From Sporolactobacillus kofuensis (GTDB lineage Bacteria > Bacillota > Bacilli > Bacillales > Sporolactobacillaceae): DNA of 60,784 nucleotides. Positions 36,197-46,747 of the stretch are shown in pieces. The notes below the pieces were generated by a model that worked only from the letters and a program-made list of their open reading frames with translations, did not search any database and was not told the origin of the DNA. Both the position numbers and the translations under genes were made by a program. Within the stretch, counting starts at the first letter, position 1. Every line of letters starts with the position of its first letter. Location of the stretch: positions 1-60,784 of the forward strand of contig NZ_JAMXWN010000016.1 of assembly GCF_024125425.1 (NCBI RefSeq), given 5' to 3'.

Positions 36197-38500
36197 ATGA
36201 GCAAAGTAAAAAGTGCCAATCTTGGTTATCCAAGGATTGGTGAGAAGCGGGAATGGAAAAAGGCACTTGAACACTACTGGGCGGGTAAAATCACAAAGGA
36301 AGACTTCTTGGAAACCGTAAAGACATTGCGCCTCAGCTATTTAAAGAAACAAAAGGATCTCGGACTTGACCTCATTCCGGTTGGCGATTTCAGCTTATAC
36401 GATCACGTGCTTGATACGGCTGTATTATTTGGATTGGTTCCTGAACGATTCCGGACAGATGAAAAAGAAGTGTCACTAGAAACCTACTTTTCTATCGCTC
36501 GAGGCAGCAAGAATGCAGAAGCATCTGAAATGACGAAGTGGTTCAATACAAATTACCACTACATTGTTCCGGAAATCAGCAACGATACAAAACCTTATCT
36601 GACCAGCAATCGACTTGTTGCGTTATTTAATGAAGCTAAAGAAGCTTTCGGGATTACCACAAAACCTGTGATTGTCGGGCCGATCACATTGCTTAAATTA
36701 GCAAAGGGCTATGATCAAGATCATTTCCAGACACTTCTTACTGCTTTAATTCCACTTTATGTTCAAGTTCTTAGTGAATTGAAAGCAGCAGGCGCAGAAT
36801 GGGTACAGATTGATGAACCTATTCTTGTCAAAGAACAAACCGCAGAAGATCTGGTGCTTTTCCAGGACACCTACCAGACAATCAAGAACGGCGTTCCTAA
36901 TCTTAATCTACTCCTGCAAACGTATTTCGAAGCGGTGGATGACTATGAGAAGGTGGTTCAACTTCCTGTTGATGGTATCGGACTTGACTTTGTCTATGGA
37001 AAGGAAGCAAATTTGGCAGCCATTAAAACTTTTGGATTTCCTAAAGAAAAAGTACTCGCTGCCGGCGTCATAGATGGTCGAAACGTCTGGAAAACAGATT
37101 TATCAGCTGCGTTTCAAGAATTGAAAACACTGCTCGGATTTACCGGCGGAAATGACAAACTGTGGGTGACTGCTTCATCGAGTCTGCTCCACGTTCCGGT
37201 GACCGTTTCAAATGAAAGCGAGCTTGATCCAGTGCTCGCCAATGCCCTTTCTTTTGCAGATGAAAAAATAACAGAAATCGTCACTTTGGTAAATGGACTA
37301 AATAAGGGCGAAAGCGCCATAGAAACAGAGCTCGATAAAAATAGTGATGATCTTCTCGCTCTTCAGCAGTCCGCACACCGCAATAATAATGAGGTTCAAG
37401 AAGAACTGAGCCAATTAGGCGAAGAATTGCCTGCACGTCCGGGCTCTTATAGACTGCGCCAGCAAATCCAAACAGATGCATTCAAACTCCCGCCGCTACC
37501 GACAACAACCATTGGTAGTTTTCCTCAGACTACTGAAGTTCGTCAAGCACGACGAAATTGGAGAAAAGGAGACTGGACTGAGGAACAGTACGAACAATTT
37601 GTTAACGATGAGACAGCAAAATGGATTCAAATTCAGGAGGATCTCGGAATCGATGTGCTCGTTCACGGTGAATTTGAGCGAAATGACATGGTTGAATATT
37701 TTGGTGAAAAGTTGGCTGGTTTTGCCTTTACACGCTTTGGCTGGGTTCAATCATACGGGTCGCGATGTGTTAAGCCACCACTGATTTTCGGCGACGTATC
37801 ATGGATCGCACCGATGACAGTCAGGGAGAGCGCTTATGCGCAATCATTGACTCAGAAACCAGTTAAAGGCATGCTTACCGGCCCAGTGACCATCTACAAC
37901 TGGTCATTTGTTCGAAATGATATCAGTCAAGCGGATGTCTTCAATCAGATCGCACTTGCTCTGAGGAAAGAAGTACATGCACTGGAGGAAGCAAATATTC
38001 GGATGATCCAGGTCGATGAACCAGCGCTGCGTGAAGGATTACCGCTGAAAGACGAAAAGAAAGCAGACTACCTTCATGATGCTGTTTATTCATTCAGGCT
38101 TGCAACATCCTTTGTGAATAACGACACGCAAATTCACACACATATGTGTTATTCCGAATTTAATGAAATCATTGATACAATTGACGCTCTAGATACCGAT
38201 GTGATCTCCATTGAAGCTGCACGCAGTCATGGCGAAATCATTTCTACATTTGAGGATTTCGCTTACAAGAAGGGAATCGGTCTCGGTGTCTATGATATTC
38301 ACAGCCCGCGCATTCCAAGTGTTGCGGAAATGAAAAGCTATGCGGAACGTGCGCTCAAGGTACTTGATCCGAAGGTGGTATGGATCAATCCAGACTGTGG
38401 ACTGAAGACTCGCCGGATTGAAGAAACCATTCCTGCATTGAAAAATATGGTTGAAGCCGCCCATGAAGTGCGTAAAGAACTCAGCAACCCTGTTGGCTAA
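36197..38500 (+). CDS. metE: Cobalamin-independent methionine synthase
   Basis: 767 residues, full length. It transfers the methyl group of methyltetrahydropteroyl-triglutamate to homocysteine. Zinc ligands are His649 and Cys651 in HTHMCYSEF, Glu673 in SIEAARS and Cys734 in PDCGLKTR. The N-terminal half carries the duplicated barrel with NLGYPRIG at the start. The start ATG 36197 has GGAGGA seven bases upstream. It stands alone under a SAM-I riboswitch and ends in a terminator, so it is made when methionine/SAM is low. Confidence 0.97.
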   Translation: MSKVKSANLGYPRIGEKREWKKALEHYWAGKITKEDFLETVKTLRLSYLKKQKDLGLDLIPVGDFSLYDHVLDTAVLFGLVPERFRTDEKEVSLETYFSIARGSKNAEASEMTKWFNTNYHYIVPEISNDTKPYLTSNRLVALFNEAKEAFGITTKPVIVGPITLLKLAKGYDQDHFQTLLTALIPLYVQVLSELKAAGAEWVQIDEPILVKEQTAEDLVLFQDTYQTIKNGVPNLNLLLQTYFEAVDDYEKVVQLPVDGIGLDFVYGKEANLAAIKTFGFPKEKVLAAGVIDGRNVWKTDLSAAFQELKTLLGFTGGNDKLWVTASSSLLHVPVTVSNESELDPVLANALSFADEKITEIVTLVNGLNKGESAIETELDKNSDDLLALQQSAHRNNNEVQEELSQLGEELPARPGSYRLRQQIQTDAFKLPPLPTTTIGSFPQTTEVRQARRNWRKGDWTEEQYEQFVNDETAKWIQIQEDLGIDVLVHGEFERNDMVEYFGEKLAGFAFTRFGWVQSYGSRCVKPPLIFGDVSWIAPMTVRESAYAQSLTQKPVKGMLTGPVTIYNWSFVRNDISQADVFNQIALALRKEVHALEEANIRMIQVDEPALREGLPLKDEKKADYLHDAVYSFRLATSFVNNDTQIHTHMCYSEFNEIIDTIDALDTDVISIEAARSHGEIISTFEDFAYKKGIGLGVYDIHSPRIPSVAEMKSYAERALKVLDPKVVWINPDCGLKTRRIEETIPALKNMVEAAHEVRKELSNPVG

Positions 38501-38551
38501 TCATTGACTATAGGAACATTTTACGACGATTTGATATTTTTCAGCATTGAT

Positions 38552-38585
38552 AAAGACTGGGCAAAAACTGCCCAGTCTTTCTTTT
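38552..38585 (+). terminator. metE terminator
   Basis: AAAGACTGGGC and GCCCAGTCTTT pair, followed by T's. Confidence 0.9.
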
Positions 38586-38676
38586 CTATTAATTGTGCTT
38601 CGATCGCTCGCTATGATCAGTCCAATTTATTGTCATCCGGTCATTGCATTTTTACGCAAAAAAGTTTCTTTACTTG

Positions 38677-38706
38677 TAAAAAAAGAGCCCTGCGGCTCTT
38701 TTTTTA
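38677..38706. terminator. prfC terminator, nearly symmetric
   Basis: AAAAAAAGAGCC and GGCTCTTTTTTT pair around a short loop; it follows the reverse-strand prfC stop. Confidence 0.85.
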
Positions 38707-38717
38707 ATGGTTCGCTT

Positions 38718-40295
38718 TTACATATTATGACTTGAATCTCGAAGTTCGATTTTCGGATGCTTTTGCTGAAACCAGCGCAGCGAAAAATCATTTTCAAAAA
38801 TAATGACCGGTCGATCCTTATAATCTGCAACAATTAGGTTGTTTGAATTGCGGCGTAATTCCTCTGCGTCGTCTCGATTTGCGATCCATTTGGCAACCTG
38901 ATGCGGCATATGTTCAATGTCCAGATCCACCCCATATTCCGCCTGCATACGATAGACGAACACATCGAATTGCAGCGTGCCGACAACACCAAGAATCGTT
39001 TCTTCATATTGGGTTTTATAGACTTGAATCGCACCTTCCTGAGCGAGCTGGCTAACTCCTTTCAAGAAGTGCTTCTGTTTCATTGCATTTTTTGCACGTA
39101 CTTTAGCAAAATGTTCTGGGGAGAACTGCGGCAGTGCTCCGAAATTAAAGGTATCTTTGTTGCCGCATACCGTGTCGCCAATTTGATAGAATCCCGTATC
39201 ATACAGACCAACAATATCTCCAGGATATGCATCATCAATCAATTCTCGACTATCTGCAAAGAACTGTTGCGGTTGTGCAAGCTTCAGTTGTTTGCCAGTT
39301 CGATCGAGATAGACACTCATCCCTTTTTCAAACTTTCCGGAGCATATGCGCAAGAACGCAATTCGGTCACGATGTGCCGGATTCATGTTTGCCTGAATCT
39401 TAAATACAAATCCGGAGAAATTTGGATCATCAGGCTGAACAACCCCTTCACTCGACTGACGAGGCTGCGGCTGTGGTGCAAGTTTCAGATAATGTTCCAA
39501 AAATGTCGGCACACCAAAGCTCGAAATGGCACTACCAAAGAAAACAGGTGTCTGCTTGCCGGCTTTCACTGCTTCAAGATCAAAGCTGCTCCCTGCTTCA
39601 TCCAAGAGCATCAAATTTTCCTCGAGTTGGCTGAGCGTATAATCATCAACTGTATCTTTGAGAATGTCACTCAGTTCATCAACCTCACCCAGCGCCTGAA
39701 CCTGACGTTCTCGCTTCTCGTTGTACCACTCAATCTTGTGTTCTTGACGATCGTAGACACCGCGAAATGCCTGTCCCATACCAATGGGATAATTCACCGG
39801 GTAAGATTCAATTCCGAGCACTTCTTCAATCTCTTCAAACAGTTCGAGTGGCTCTTTGCCTTGTCGGTCCAACTTGTTGATAAATGTGAAGATTGGAATG
39901 CCGCGATCTCGGCAGACTTTGAACAATTTGATCGTCTGTGGTTCGACCCCTTTAGCGGCATCGATAATCATCACGACACTATCTACAGCCATTAACGTTC
40001 GATAGGTGTCTTCACTAAAGTCCTGGTGCCCAGGTGTATCCAGAATGTTTATTTTATATCCATCATATTCAAATTGCATGACACTCGATGTGACTGAGAT
40101 TCCTCTCTTCTTTTCCAGTTCCATCCAGTCTGATGTCGCAAATTTTTCAGCTTTTCGCGACTTCACCGCACCAGCCGTTCGAATGGCCCCACCGAGTACC
40201 AGCAGTTTTTCTGTCAACGTCGTTTTACCGGCATCCGGATGAGAAATAATTGCGAAGGTTCGACGTCTTTTTAATTCCTGCTGTAACTGATTCAT
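38718..40295 (-). CDS. prfC: Peptide chain release factor 3 (GTPase)
   Basis: 525 residues. Translation GTPase with G1 [13 protein letters not shown], switch region [12 protein letters not shown]3 [10 protein letters not shown]4 FINKLD, then beta-barrel domains. RF3 recycles RF1/RF2 from the ribosome after peptide release. The length and order match RF3 rather than EF-G. The ribosome site TAGGAGG precedes ATG 40295. It has its own leader with a small GC hairpin (CGGGAC ... GTCCCG) after the pgcA terminator. Confidence 0.96.
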   Translation of the reverse strand: MNQLQQELKRRRTFAIISHPDAGKTTLTEKLLVLGGAIRTAGAVKSRKAEKFATSDWMELEKKRGISVTSSVMQFEYDGYKINILDTPGHQDFSEDTYRTLMAVDSVVMIIDAAKGVEPQTIKLFKVCRDRGIPIFTFINKLDRQGKEPLELFEEIEEVLGIESYPVNYPIGMGQAFRGVYDRQEHKIEWYNEKRERQVQALGEVDELSDILKDTVDDYTLSQLEENLMLLDEAGSSFDLEAVKAGKQTPVFFGSAISSFGVPTFLEHYLKLAPQPQPRQSSEGVVQPDDPNFSGFVFKIQANMNPAHRDRIAFLRICSGKFEKGMSVYLDRTGKQLKLAQPQQFFADSRELIDDAYPGDIVGLYDTGFYQIGDTVCGNKDTFNFGALPQFSPEHFAKVRAKNAMKQKHFLKGVSQLAQEGAIQVYKTQYEETILGVVGTLQFDVFVYRMQAEYGVDLDIEHMPHQVAKWIANRDDAEELRRNSNNLIVADYKDRPVIIFENDFSLRWFQQKHPKIELRDSSHNM

Positions 40296-40353
40296 GTTTT
40301 CCTCCTACTTAAATATCAAATCGTCCGGGACAGAAGTAAGTCCCGCACTCAAG

Positions 40354-40390
40354 AAAAAGGCACTCGCCGGCTTCCATCGCCAAAGTGCCC
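40354..40390 (-). terminator. pgcA terminator
   Basis: On the reverse strand GGGCACTTTGGC and GCCGGCGAGTGCC form a stem followed by TTTTTC. Confidence 0.78.
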
Positions 40391-40538
40391 GATTTACGTG
40401 GCCTTTGATCTCATGTTGCCATTATTGCGAATGCTTTTTCATTCATTCTCTTTTAATTATATACATAAAACACTTGATTCATAAATCCCGAACATGCATG
40501 GATCTGGGATCAATTTTCAAAGAGTAGTAAGATGTTGC

Positions 40539-42281
40539 TCATTTGCTGACCAGACCGTGCACACGCTCCATAACTGCTTTCTTCAATGCATCAAACTTCT
40601 GATCACGATCCTTCGCGTCACTGCCCTTTACACCAAAATAAAACTTAATCTTTGGTTCGGTACCTGAAGGACGAAGACAGAACCATGCACCATCAGCCAG
40701 CTTGTATTTTAGAACATTGGAAACCGGAAGTGTTATGGCAGATGTTGTTCCTGTCAGAACGTTCACGGATTCTGACTTCTTATAATCTTCAATGACAGCC
40801 ACCGGTACGCCGGCAACTTCAGCAGGCGGTTGTGTGCGGAAATCGTTCATGATTGAGTCAATTTCTGCCTTACCTTGAATGCCCTTCAAAGTCAATGATT
40901 CCAATCCTTCTTCAAAATAGCCATAAGTCTTATAGACATCCTGCAATGCATCATAGAAAGACTTCCCTTGCGCTTTAAAATAAGCTGCAGCTTCGCAAGC
41001 GAACAGAGCAGCTTGAACCGCATCTTTGTCACGGACAAAAGCGCCGATCAAATAGCCATAGCTTTCTTCATAGCCAAACAGAAACTGATGTGCCCCGCTC
41101 AATTCATATTCATGAATCTTTTCGCCGATAAATTTGAAACCAGTGAGTGTATCGAGCGTTGGAATACCAAACGCTGCAGCGATGGTACGACCGATCTCAG
41201 AGGTCACAATCGTCTTCACTACGATACCGTTTTCCGGCAGCAATCCTTTTTCCTTTTTCTGTGTTAAGAGATAGTTTAAAAGGACAGCGCCTGTCTGATT
41301 TCCGGTCAATACAACATATTCGCCTTGCTCGTTCTTTACGGCAACACCTAACCGGTCGGAGTCAGGGTCCGTGCCGATTAACAAGTCGGCGTTCAATTTT
41401 TTACCATAGTCAATCGCAATTTTGAACGCAGCATGCTCTTCAGGGTTTGGTGATTTCACCGTTGAGAATTCAGGATCAGGGTCGGCTTGTTCTTTCACGA
41501 CCGTCACATTTGAAAAGCCCCAGTTTTTCAAACCATTCACAATTGGATGATAGCTGGTGCCATGGAGCGGCGTATAGACAATTTTGAGATCTGATCCGAC
41601 TTTTTTGATCGTTTCCGGATTCAGAGACAACGTCTTTACTTGTTCTTGATAAGCCTGATCAACCGTCTCACCGATGACTTCCAGTAAACCTGAATCTTTC
41701 AGTGCCTGCTCGTCTCCAACTTTAACTTTCAATTCATCCTCAACCGAAGCGACATAACGAATCACTTCATCAGCTTCTGCAGGTGGCAGCTGGCCTCCGA
41801 ATTCGTTATAGACTTTATATCCGTTATACTGAGGCGGATTATGGCTGGCTGTTATCACAATGCCTGAGAAAGCGTTCAGATAACGAACCGCAAAAGATAA
41901 AACAGGCGTTGGGCGGAGCGCATCGAAAATGTACGTTTTGATCCCATGCGCACCTAATGTCTTCGCCGCTTCTAACGTAAATTCAGCAGAAAAATGTCTT
42001 GGATCATGGGCAATGACAACGCCGCGTTGCATTGCCTTCTCCCCAGCATTCAGAATATACCTGGCAAGACCTTCGGAAGCCTTGCGGATGGTATAGATAT
42101 TCAGGCGGTTAGTCCCAGGACCGATTTCTCCACGCATACCACCTGTACCAAATTCCAAATTTGTATAAAAACAATCTTCCAATTTTGCCGGATCCTTTGC
42201 AATCGCATCCAGTTCTGTTCTAAGATCCGGATCCAGATGATCATCTTTCAGCCATTTCTCATATACTGTTTCCCAACCCAT
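40539..42281 (-). CDS. pgcA: Alpha-phosphoglucomutase (PgcA type)
   Basis: 580 residues, four-domain phosphohexomutase. The catalytic phosphoserine is in [14 protein letters not shown] (about residue 145), the metal loop is [11 protein letters not shown], the sugar-recognition loop is GYEESYGYL, and the phosphate-binding loop is [13 protein letters not shown]. It interconverts glucose-1- and glucose-6-phosphate for UDP-glucose, glycolipid and teichoic acid synthesis. PgcA-type length distinguishes it from phosphoglucosamine mutase. Confidence 0.94.
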   Translation of the reverse strand: MGWETVYEKWLKDDHLDPDLRTELDAIAKDPAKLEDCFYTNLEFGTGGMRGEIGPGTNRLNIYTIRKASEGLARYILNAGEKAMQRGVVIAHDPRHFSAEFTLEAAKTLGAHGIKTYIFDALRPTPVLSFAVRYLNAFSGIVITASHNPPQYNGYKVYNEFGGQLPPAEADEVIRYVASVEDELKVKVGDEQALKDSGLLEVIGETVDQAYQEQVKTLSLNPETIKKVGSDLKIVYTPLHGTSYHPIVNGLKNWGFSNVTVVKEQADPDPEFSTVKSPNPEEHAAFKIAIDYGKKLNADLLIGTDPDSDRLGVAVKNEQGEYVVLTGNQTGAVLLNYLLTQKKEKGLLPENGIVVKTIVTSEIGRTIAAAFGIPTLDTLTGFKFIGEKIHEYELSGAHQFLFGYEESYGYLIGAFVRDKDAVQAALFACEAAAYFKAQGKSFYDALQDVYKTYGYFEEGLESLTLKGIQGKAEIDSIMNDFRTQPPAEVAGVPVAVIEDYKKSESVNVLTGTTSAITLPVSNVLKYKLADGAWFCLRPSGTEPKIKFYFGVKGSDAKDRDQKFDALKKAVMERVHGLVSK

Positions 42282-42476
42282 AAGTTCACCCCGTTAATTA
42301 GAAAATCTACAGTCTACCCTATTGATGCCAATTCTATTATATACCAAAAATAAATAGAACGCTGTCATGCTTTTTAAAGGAGGTTAAAGCAAATAAATGC
42401 TCTGAGCCGAAAATCAGCACAAGAAATTAATAAACCTAGTGAAAAAGCTATGTACATGTCCTAATTAACACTATGT

Positions 42477-43151
42477 TTATGCTTTCGTTCTGAGCTCAGG
42501 AGAGAAGTAACGGACTATTTTCTCCAAAGACATATCTTGCAACGATTTGAAACAACCGTCCACGTGACCAAAAGGCATTTGCTTCGTGACGGCATTCGGT
42601 ACGACAATGCAATACATACCCGCGCGTTTGGCAGCCAAGGACCCATTAAAAGAATCTTCAATCGCAATGGCTTCTTTCGGCTGTACACCAAGACTCTCTA
42701 ATGATTTTATATAAAGAGCGGGATCTGGTTTCACTTTTAGAACATCATCCCAAGATTTTATACTCTGAAAGTAATCGGAAATGCCGAGGCGGCTCAGATG
42801 TTTGCGTGGCCACTCGCCTTTCGAACTGGTTGCAAGGCCGATTTTCAATCCAAGGCGCTTGGCTTGTTCAAGTACTGATTTCACACCAGGAAGTACCTCT
42901 TCCTCATCAACAAGCTGATTAAAAAGTGCATCACGTTCTTTATAAAAAGCCTCATTGTCTATAGTCACATGTGCGTGCTCTTCAAGGTAGTCGATCGAAT
43001 TAAATCCATGCTGCGTGCCAATGGCTTGGCTCCAAATACTCAACGGCAAATCCAAATTATATTTCCGATACATCTTTTGCATCACGAGGTACATGAGACG
43101 CTCACTATCTAAGATCACACCGTCGAAATCAAATACAATTGCTTTAATCAT
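42477..43151 (-). CDS. HAD hydrolase of the beta-phosphoglucomutase/phosphatase group
   Basis: 224 residues from ATG 43151. Motif I IVFDFDGVILDSE (Asp8 and Asp10), helical C1 cap, motif II LATSSKGEW, Lys in KVKPDPALY, motif IV AIEDSFNGSLAAKRAG. This group includes beta-phosphoglucomutases and sugar phosphatases. It lies upstream of pgcA by position but reads in the same reverse direction with a 195-base gap before the pgcA start, so co-transcription is not shown. The substrate is open. Confidence 0.88.
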   Translation of the reverse strand: MIKAIVFDFDGVILDSERLMYLVMQKMYRKYNLDLPLSIWSQAIGTQHGFNSIDYLEEHAHVTIDNEAFYKERDALFNQLVDEEEVLPGVKSVLEQAKRLGLKIGLATSSKGEWPRKHLSRLGISDYFQSIKSWDDVLKVKPDPALYIKSLESLGVQPKEAIAIEDSFNGSLAAKRAGMYCIVVPNAVTKQMPFGHVDGCFKSLQDMSLEKIVRYFSPELRTKA

Positions 43152-43321
43152 CAAATACAACCCTTCTTAGTTGGTCTCTTTGTTCATTTTAACATGTGTG
43201 TTTTCTATTTCTACATAAGTCACAAATTCTTTTTAATTAATTGTTTTCATGATCATCTCACGGAATTAGGCACCTTCTTTATTTTTCTTAGGTTAAAGCG
43301 AGCAAAGTTTGATTCGTCGTG

Positions 43322-43330
43322 CATACACTA
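43322..43330 (+). promoter_or_regulatory. Possible sigma-E -10 element of yhbH
   Basis: GCATACACTAAA contains CATACACT, matching the sigma-E -10 consensus CATACA-T. The -35 is not clear. The prkA upstream region holds almost the same sequence. Confidence 0.4.
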
Positions 43331-43401
43331 AATTAATCAACCCTCAAAGCAGACCGTCACTTGAGACTGGATCATGATTCAAATTAAAGGAGGGATTTCT
43401 T

Positions 43402-44556
43402 ATGAGTAGTTTTCTAATTTCCGAAGAACAGTGGGATCTTCATCAAAAAGGCGAACAAGATCAGCGCCGCCATACAGAAAAAGTAAGAGAGGCAATCAAG
43501 AATAATCTCCCGGATCTGATCAGCAGTGAGAGCATCATCCTGTCCGATGGAAAGAAAATGACGCGAATCCCCATCCGCTCCTTGGACGAGTATAAACTGC
43601 GTTATAACTATGATAAAACCAAGCATGTTGGTCAAGGAGATGGAAAAAGCAAAGTTGGCGATGTCATTGGCAAAGCCCCAGGCAAACAGCAAGCTCCAGG
43701 CACTGGTAAAGATAAAGCAGGAGATCGACCCGGTATCGACTATTACGAAGCAAAAGTTTCGATAATGGAAATCGAAAATCTATTTTTCAAAGAACTTGAA
43801 CTTCCGCATTTGAAAAGAAAGCAGGAGCCGGACATTGTCGTCGAGAGCATTGATTATCGGGATATTCGACGTAAAGGACTTATGGGCAACATTGATAAAC
43901 GCCGCACCATCCTTTCAGCAATTAAGCGAAACGCAAAATCAGGAAAAACTCAAATTCATCCGATTCGTGAAGAAGATTTGCGCTTCAAAACTTGGGAAAC
44001 AATTGTCAAACCCGAAAGCCGTGCGGTTGTTCTCGCGCTCATGGATACTAGTGGCTCCATGGGGGTGTGGGAAAAATATATTGCCCGAAGTTTCTTCTTC
44101 TGGATGAGCCGTTTCCTTCGAACAAAATACGAAAAGGTTTCTATTCAATTCATTGCCCACCATACCGAAGCAACAGTCGTCAGTGAAGAAGATTTCTTTT
44201 CAAAAGGGGAAAGTGGCGGAACAATATGTTCCTCAGCTTATGTCAAAGCGTTGGAATTAATTAATTCTACTTACCCACCATCCAAATATAATATCTATCC
44301 TTTTCATTTTTCCGACGGGGATAATCTCTCATCTGATAATCCGAAATGTACCCGGCTTGTTAATGAGATTATGGATATCACTGACTTCTTCGGTTATGGT
44401 GAAATCAATCCCTACCATCGATCAAGCACGCTAATGAGCGCTTATCGGACGATCAAAAATGATGCCTTCCACTCATTTATTCTCAAACAGAAAAGCGACG
44501 TCTATCATGCGATGAAGTATTTCTTTCAGAAGAATCCTGAAAATCAAGTCATTTAA
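43402..44556 (+). CDS. yhbH: YhbH (DUF444) sporulation protein
   Basis: 384 residues. DUF444 family with a von Willebrand A-like C-terminal half ([19 protein letters not shown], then [10 protein letters not shown] and [13 protein letters not shown]) and a Gly/Lys-rich linker around residues 75-110. It works with PrkA and SpoVR in sporulation in Bacillus; the biochemical role is unknown. AAAGGAGGG precedes ATG. In B. subtilis it directly follows prkA; here it is convergent with prkA and separated by two signal peptidase genes and an orphan. Confidence 0.93.
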   Translation: MSSFLISEEQWDLHQKGEQDQRRHTEKVREAIKNNLPDLISSESIILSDGKKMTRIPIRSLDEYKLRYNYDKTKHVGQGDGKSKVGDVIGKAPGKQQAPGTGKDKAGDRPGIDYYEAKVSIMEIENLFFKELELPHLKRKQEPDIVVESIDYRDIRRKGLMGNIDKRRTILSAIKRNAKSGKTQIHPIREEDLRFKTWETIVKPESRAVVLALMDTSGSMGVWEKYIARSFFFWMSRFLRTKYEKVSIQFIAHHTEATVVSEEDFFSKGESGGTICSSAYVKALELINSTYPPSKYNIYPFHFSDGDNLSSDNPKCTRLVNEIMDITDFFGYGEINPYHRSSTLMSAYRTIKNDAFHSFILKQKSDVYHAMKYFFQKNPENQVI

Positions 44557-44741
44557 CGAAACCGCCCAGTTCTTGGCTGTCACCCTCATACGCTTCATTC
44601 ACTTAACTTGTGCTTTACATGACACTTCAGTTGCTCGCGATCAACAGGAATCTTGCACTTTCGTGGTGCGCCTAAATTTTGGTGAAGGGTTGCCGTTCAT
44701 CCTAGTGACTAAGTCCAAAATTTTATACTTTTAAATATGAC

Positions 44742-44764
44742 AAAAACGCCTGAGAAGGCGTTTT
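44742..44764 (-). terminator. Terminator overlapping the first signal peptidase stop codon
   Basis: AAAACGCC and GGCGTTTT flank a short loop; the stem covers the stop codon of the reverse-strand gene. Confidence 0.82.
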
Positions 44765-45332
44765 AATTACGATTAATGATTCCAAAATGATTTGACGGCC
44801 AGTACCGTAGATCTACTTTACCGACGACTTTCTTTTCGCTGATAAACCCAATCTGAGGGACACGGCTGTCGGTGCTATTTTGGCGGTTATCCCCCATAAC
44901 CCAGAGCATCCCGTTCGGAACTCTTTCTTTTCCGGTTAACTCTTTTAATGTAAAATCCCAAGTCAATTGACCGGAAAGCATATGGCGCTTCTCTTCATTT
45001 AAAAACGGTTCTTTGATCGGTTTCCCATTAACATACAACTGATCATTCTTATAGCGAATCGAGTCGCCCGGAAGACCGATCACGCGTTTTACATAGTCAT
45101 CCGTCTTGGTCGCATGGAAGATTACGACATCAAATCGTTTCGGCTGAGATAATTTATAATTAATTTTATTCACAATCAACCGGTCGCCATTATTTAGTGT
45201 AGGTTCCATCGATGGTCCATCAACAATGTAGTTGCCCAGTATAAACGTCCGAACAACAATAACGATCAGGATCGAAAGTGCAATCGCCCGGAACCAGGCA
45301 AATGTTTCGCTTCTCTTTTTCTTTTGACTCAT
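44763..45332 (-). CDS. Type I signal peptidase, paralogue 1
   Basis: 189 residues. One N-terminal membrane segment (about 14-33) and an extracytoplasmic catalytic domain with Ser41 in GPSMEPTL and Lys82 in DYVKRVIGLPGD, plus box E GDNRQNSTDSR. It removes signal peptides from secreted proteins. I use ATG 45332 with GGGAG upstream. It is a close relative of the gene at 46065-46637, so this is a local duplication with the orphan gene between. Confidence 0.93.
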   Translation of the reverse strand: MSQKKKRSETFAWFRAIALSILIVIVVRTFILGNYIVDGPSMEPTLNNGDRLIVNKINYKLSQPKRFDVVIFHATKTDDYVKRVIGLPGDSIRYKNDQLYVNGKPIKEPFLNEEKRHMLSGQLTWDFTLKELTGKERVPNGMLWVMGDNRQNSTDSRVPQIGFISEKKVVGKVDLRYWPSNHFGIINRN

Positions 45333-45549
45333 GCGGCAACGACTCCCATAGTACATTCAGTAGATTATTCACGATCTCTAGATCTGATTATGCCTATCCG
45401 AGAACTCTTCACAAGGTGATGACGTATGAAACACACCCTGAATTCTTACGGATATTTGATATACGTATGATCCTTTACTCTTGTTACATGTTTCATATAT
45501 AAGTAGCATTTCTTCATCAGCAGCACCCTTGCCACCCCTTACTTGTGCA

Positions 45550-45798
45550 TTAGATAAGCGCATCATCAGGGGGTTCTTGATAATTAAGAAGTTCTTTCCA
45601 CGTCATGCCGCGCCTGATACACTCGTTATAAACGGCGATCACTCCGCCCATTTCATGAACTCCCTGTGGGTAGCCGGTTGGTACCATCAGCCCTATTGGT
45701 TCCCCGCCTACCTTATCGTTATATTCTAGGTACGCTCTGCCTTCTGCGGTTTGTTCATAATGTTTTCTATCTTCCGGTGTTAGTCTAATCCTCACCAT
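45550..45798 (-). CDS. Orphan small protein between the signal peptidases
   Basis: 82 residues; I do not recognise the family. It is acidic and soluble with no signal or membrane segment: N-terminal charged helix (RLTPEDRKHYEQTAEGRAYL), a Gly/Pro-rich middle (VGGEPIGLMVPTGYPQG) and a C-terminal helix MTWKELLNYQEPPDD. AAGGGGTGATG is a credible ribosome site. Coding looks real from composition and SD, but there is no functional clue other than position. Confidence 0.6.
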   Translation of the reverse strand: MVRIRLTPEDRKHYEQTAEGRAYLEYNDKVGGEPIGLMVPTGYPQGVHEMGGVIAVYNECIRRGMTWKELLNYQEPPDDALI

Positions 45799-46025
45799 GA
45801 AGCATCACCCCTTATGGGTACTCATTATCATGATTAAGCACATAGTCTTGCAATTGACTGTATTGCATGAAAGTTTTCAAAGTTTTTGCGTATCAGTTCA
45901 GCTATCGTTTCTAACAGAATTGAACCTTCCGCAAAGAGAAGCAAGCTTAAGCTTAATCATGCCTGCTAGACACCCGTCTTCACTCTTTGGGGACCATACA
46001 CTCAGCTTTTCCGACACGAATAAAT

Positions 46026-46057
46026 GAAAAAGAGCGTCGACCGAGTACGACGCCCTT
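46026..46057 (-). terminator. Second signal peptidase terminator
   Basis: On the reverse strand GGGCGTCGTACTCGGTCGAC continues into GCTCTTTTTC; the stem is GCGTCG/CGACGC. Confidence 0.8.
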
Positions 46058-46064
46058 GAATTGA

Positions 46065-46637
46065 TTATCTTGGCAAGGAAATGAGATGAAGTACTGTCCA
46101 CTCATTAAATGGCCAGTAGCGAACCGCAACTTTGCCAACAACTGATTTTTCCTGAATAAAGCCAAAGTATCGGCTATCTTCACTATTTTGGCGGTTGTCA
46201 CCCATGACCCATAATTCACCCTTAGGCACACGCAGCTGACCTGTTTTCGATTTTAGACTGAAATTTTCAGTGAGCTGCTCTCCCTTGGGCAGAGCGTTCT
46301 TGTATTCCTGCAAGTATGGCTCTGGAACAGCCTTTCCATTGACGTAGAGTTGGTCGTCCTTGTAAGAAATCGTGTCACCAGGCAAACCGATGATCCGTTT
46401 CACATAATCATCGGTTTTGGTCGCGTGAAAGACGATGATATCAAACCGATGCGGACTGGAAATCCTGTATCCAATCTTATTGACGATCAATCGATTACCG
46501 TCTTGTAATGTCGGCATCATTGATTCGCCGCGGACAATGTAGTTACTGAAAATAAAATGGCGGACGAGTAGAGCGATCAATGCAGCAATTGCAATTGCTC
46601 TGATCCAACTCCAAAATTCTCTCTTCGTTTTACTCAT
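46065..46637 (-). CDS. Type I signal peptidase, paralogue 2
   Basis: 190 residues. N-terminal membrane segment about 12-30, Ser39 in RGESMMPTL, Lys80 in DYVKRIIGLPGD, box E GDNRQNSEDSR. The two paralogues share long identical blocks (VFHATKTDDYVKR, QLYVNGK, LWVMGDNRQNS) but differ in the substrate-side Ser41/Ser39 flanks and C-terminal tails, so their substrates may differ. It is transcribed in the same direction as prkA, which ends 110 bases upstream. Confidence 0.93.
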   Translation of the reverse strand: MSKTKREFWSWIRAIAIAALIALLVRHFIFSNYIVRGESMMPTLQDGNRLIVNKIGYRISSPHRFDIIVFHATKTDDYVKRIIGLPGDTISYKDDQLYVNGKAVPEPYLQEYKNALPKGEQLTENFSLKSKTGQLRVPKGELWVMGDNRQNSEDSRYFGFIQEKSVVGKVAVRYWPFNEWTVLHLISLPR

Positions 46638-46747
46638 GGATGGATTAAATGCCCCTTCTTCAAGAGGGTGTGTTCGAAAGACTGGGAATCGAACTGGCCC
46701 TTTATTTGCCTGCCAATACCAATCCCCACAACAGTTGACCTCAGCGA

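Noticed and set aside
38901-39995. 364-codon forward frame opposite prfC
   Set aside because: It is antisense to a complete, well-conserved RF3 gene. The product is Phe/Ile/His-rich shadow sequence with no domain.
44590-44700. Possible seventh copy of the dispersed repeat downstream of yhbH
   Set aside because: Only a short match (GTTGCTCGC and a few scattered bases). This is too little to separate from chance.
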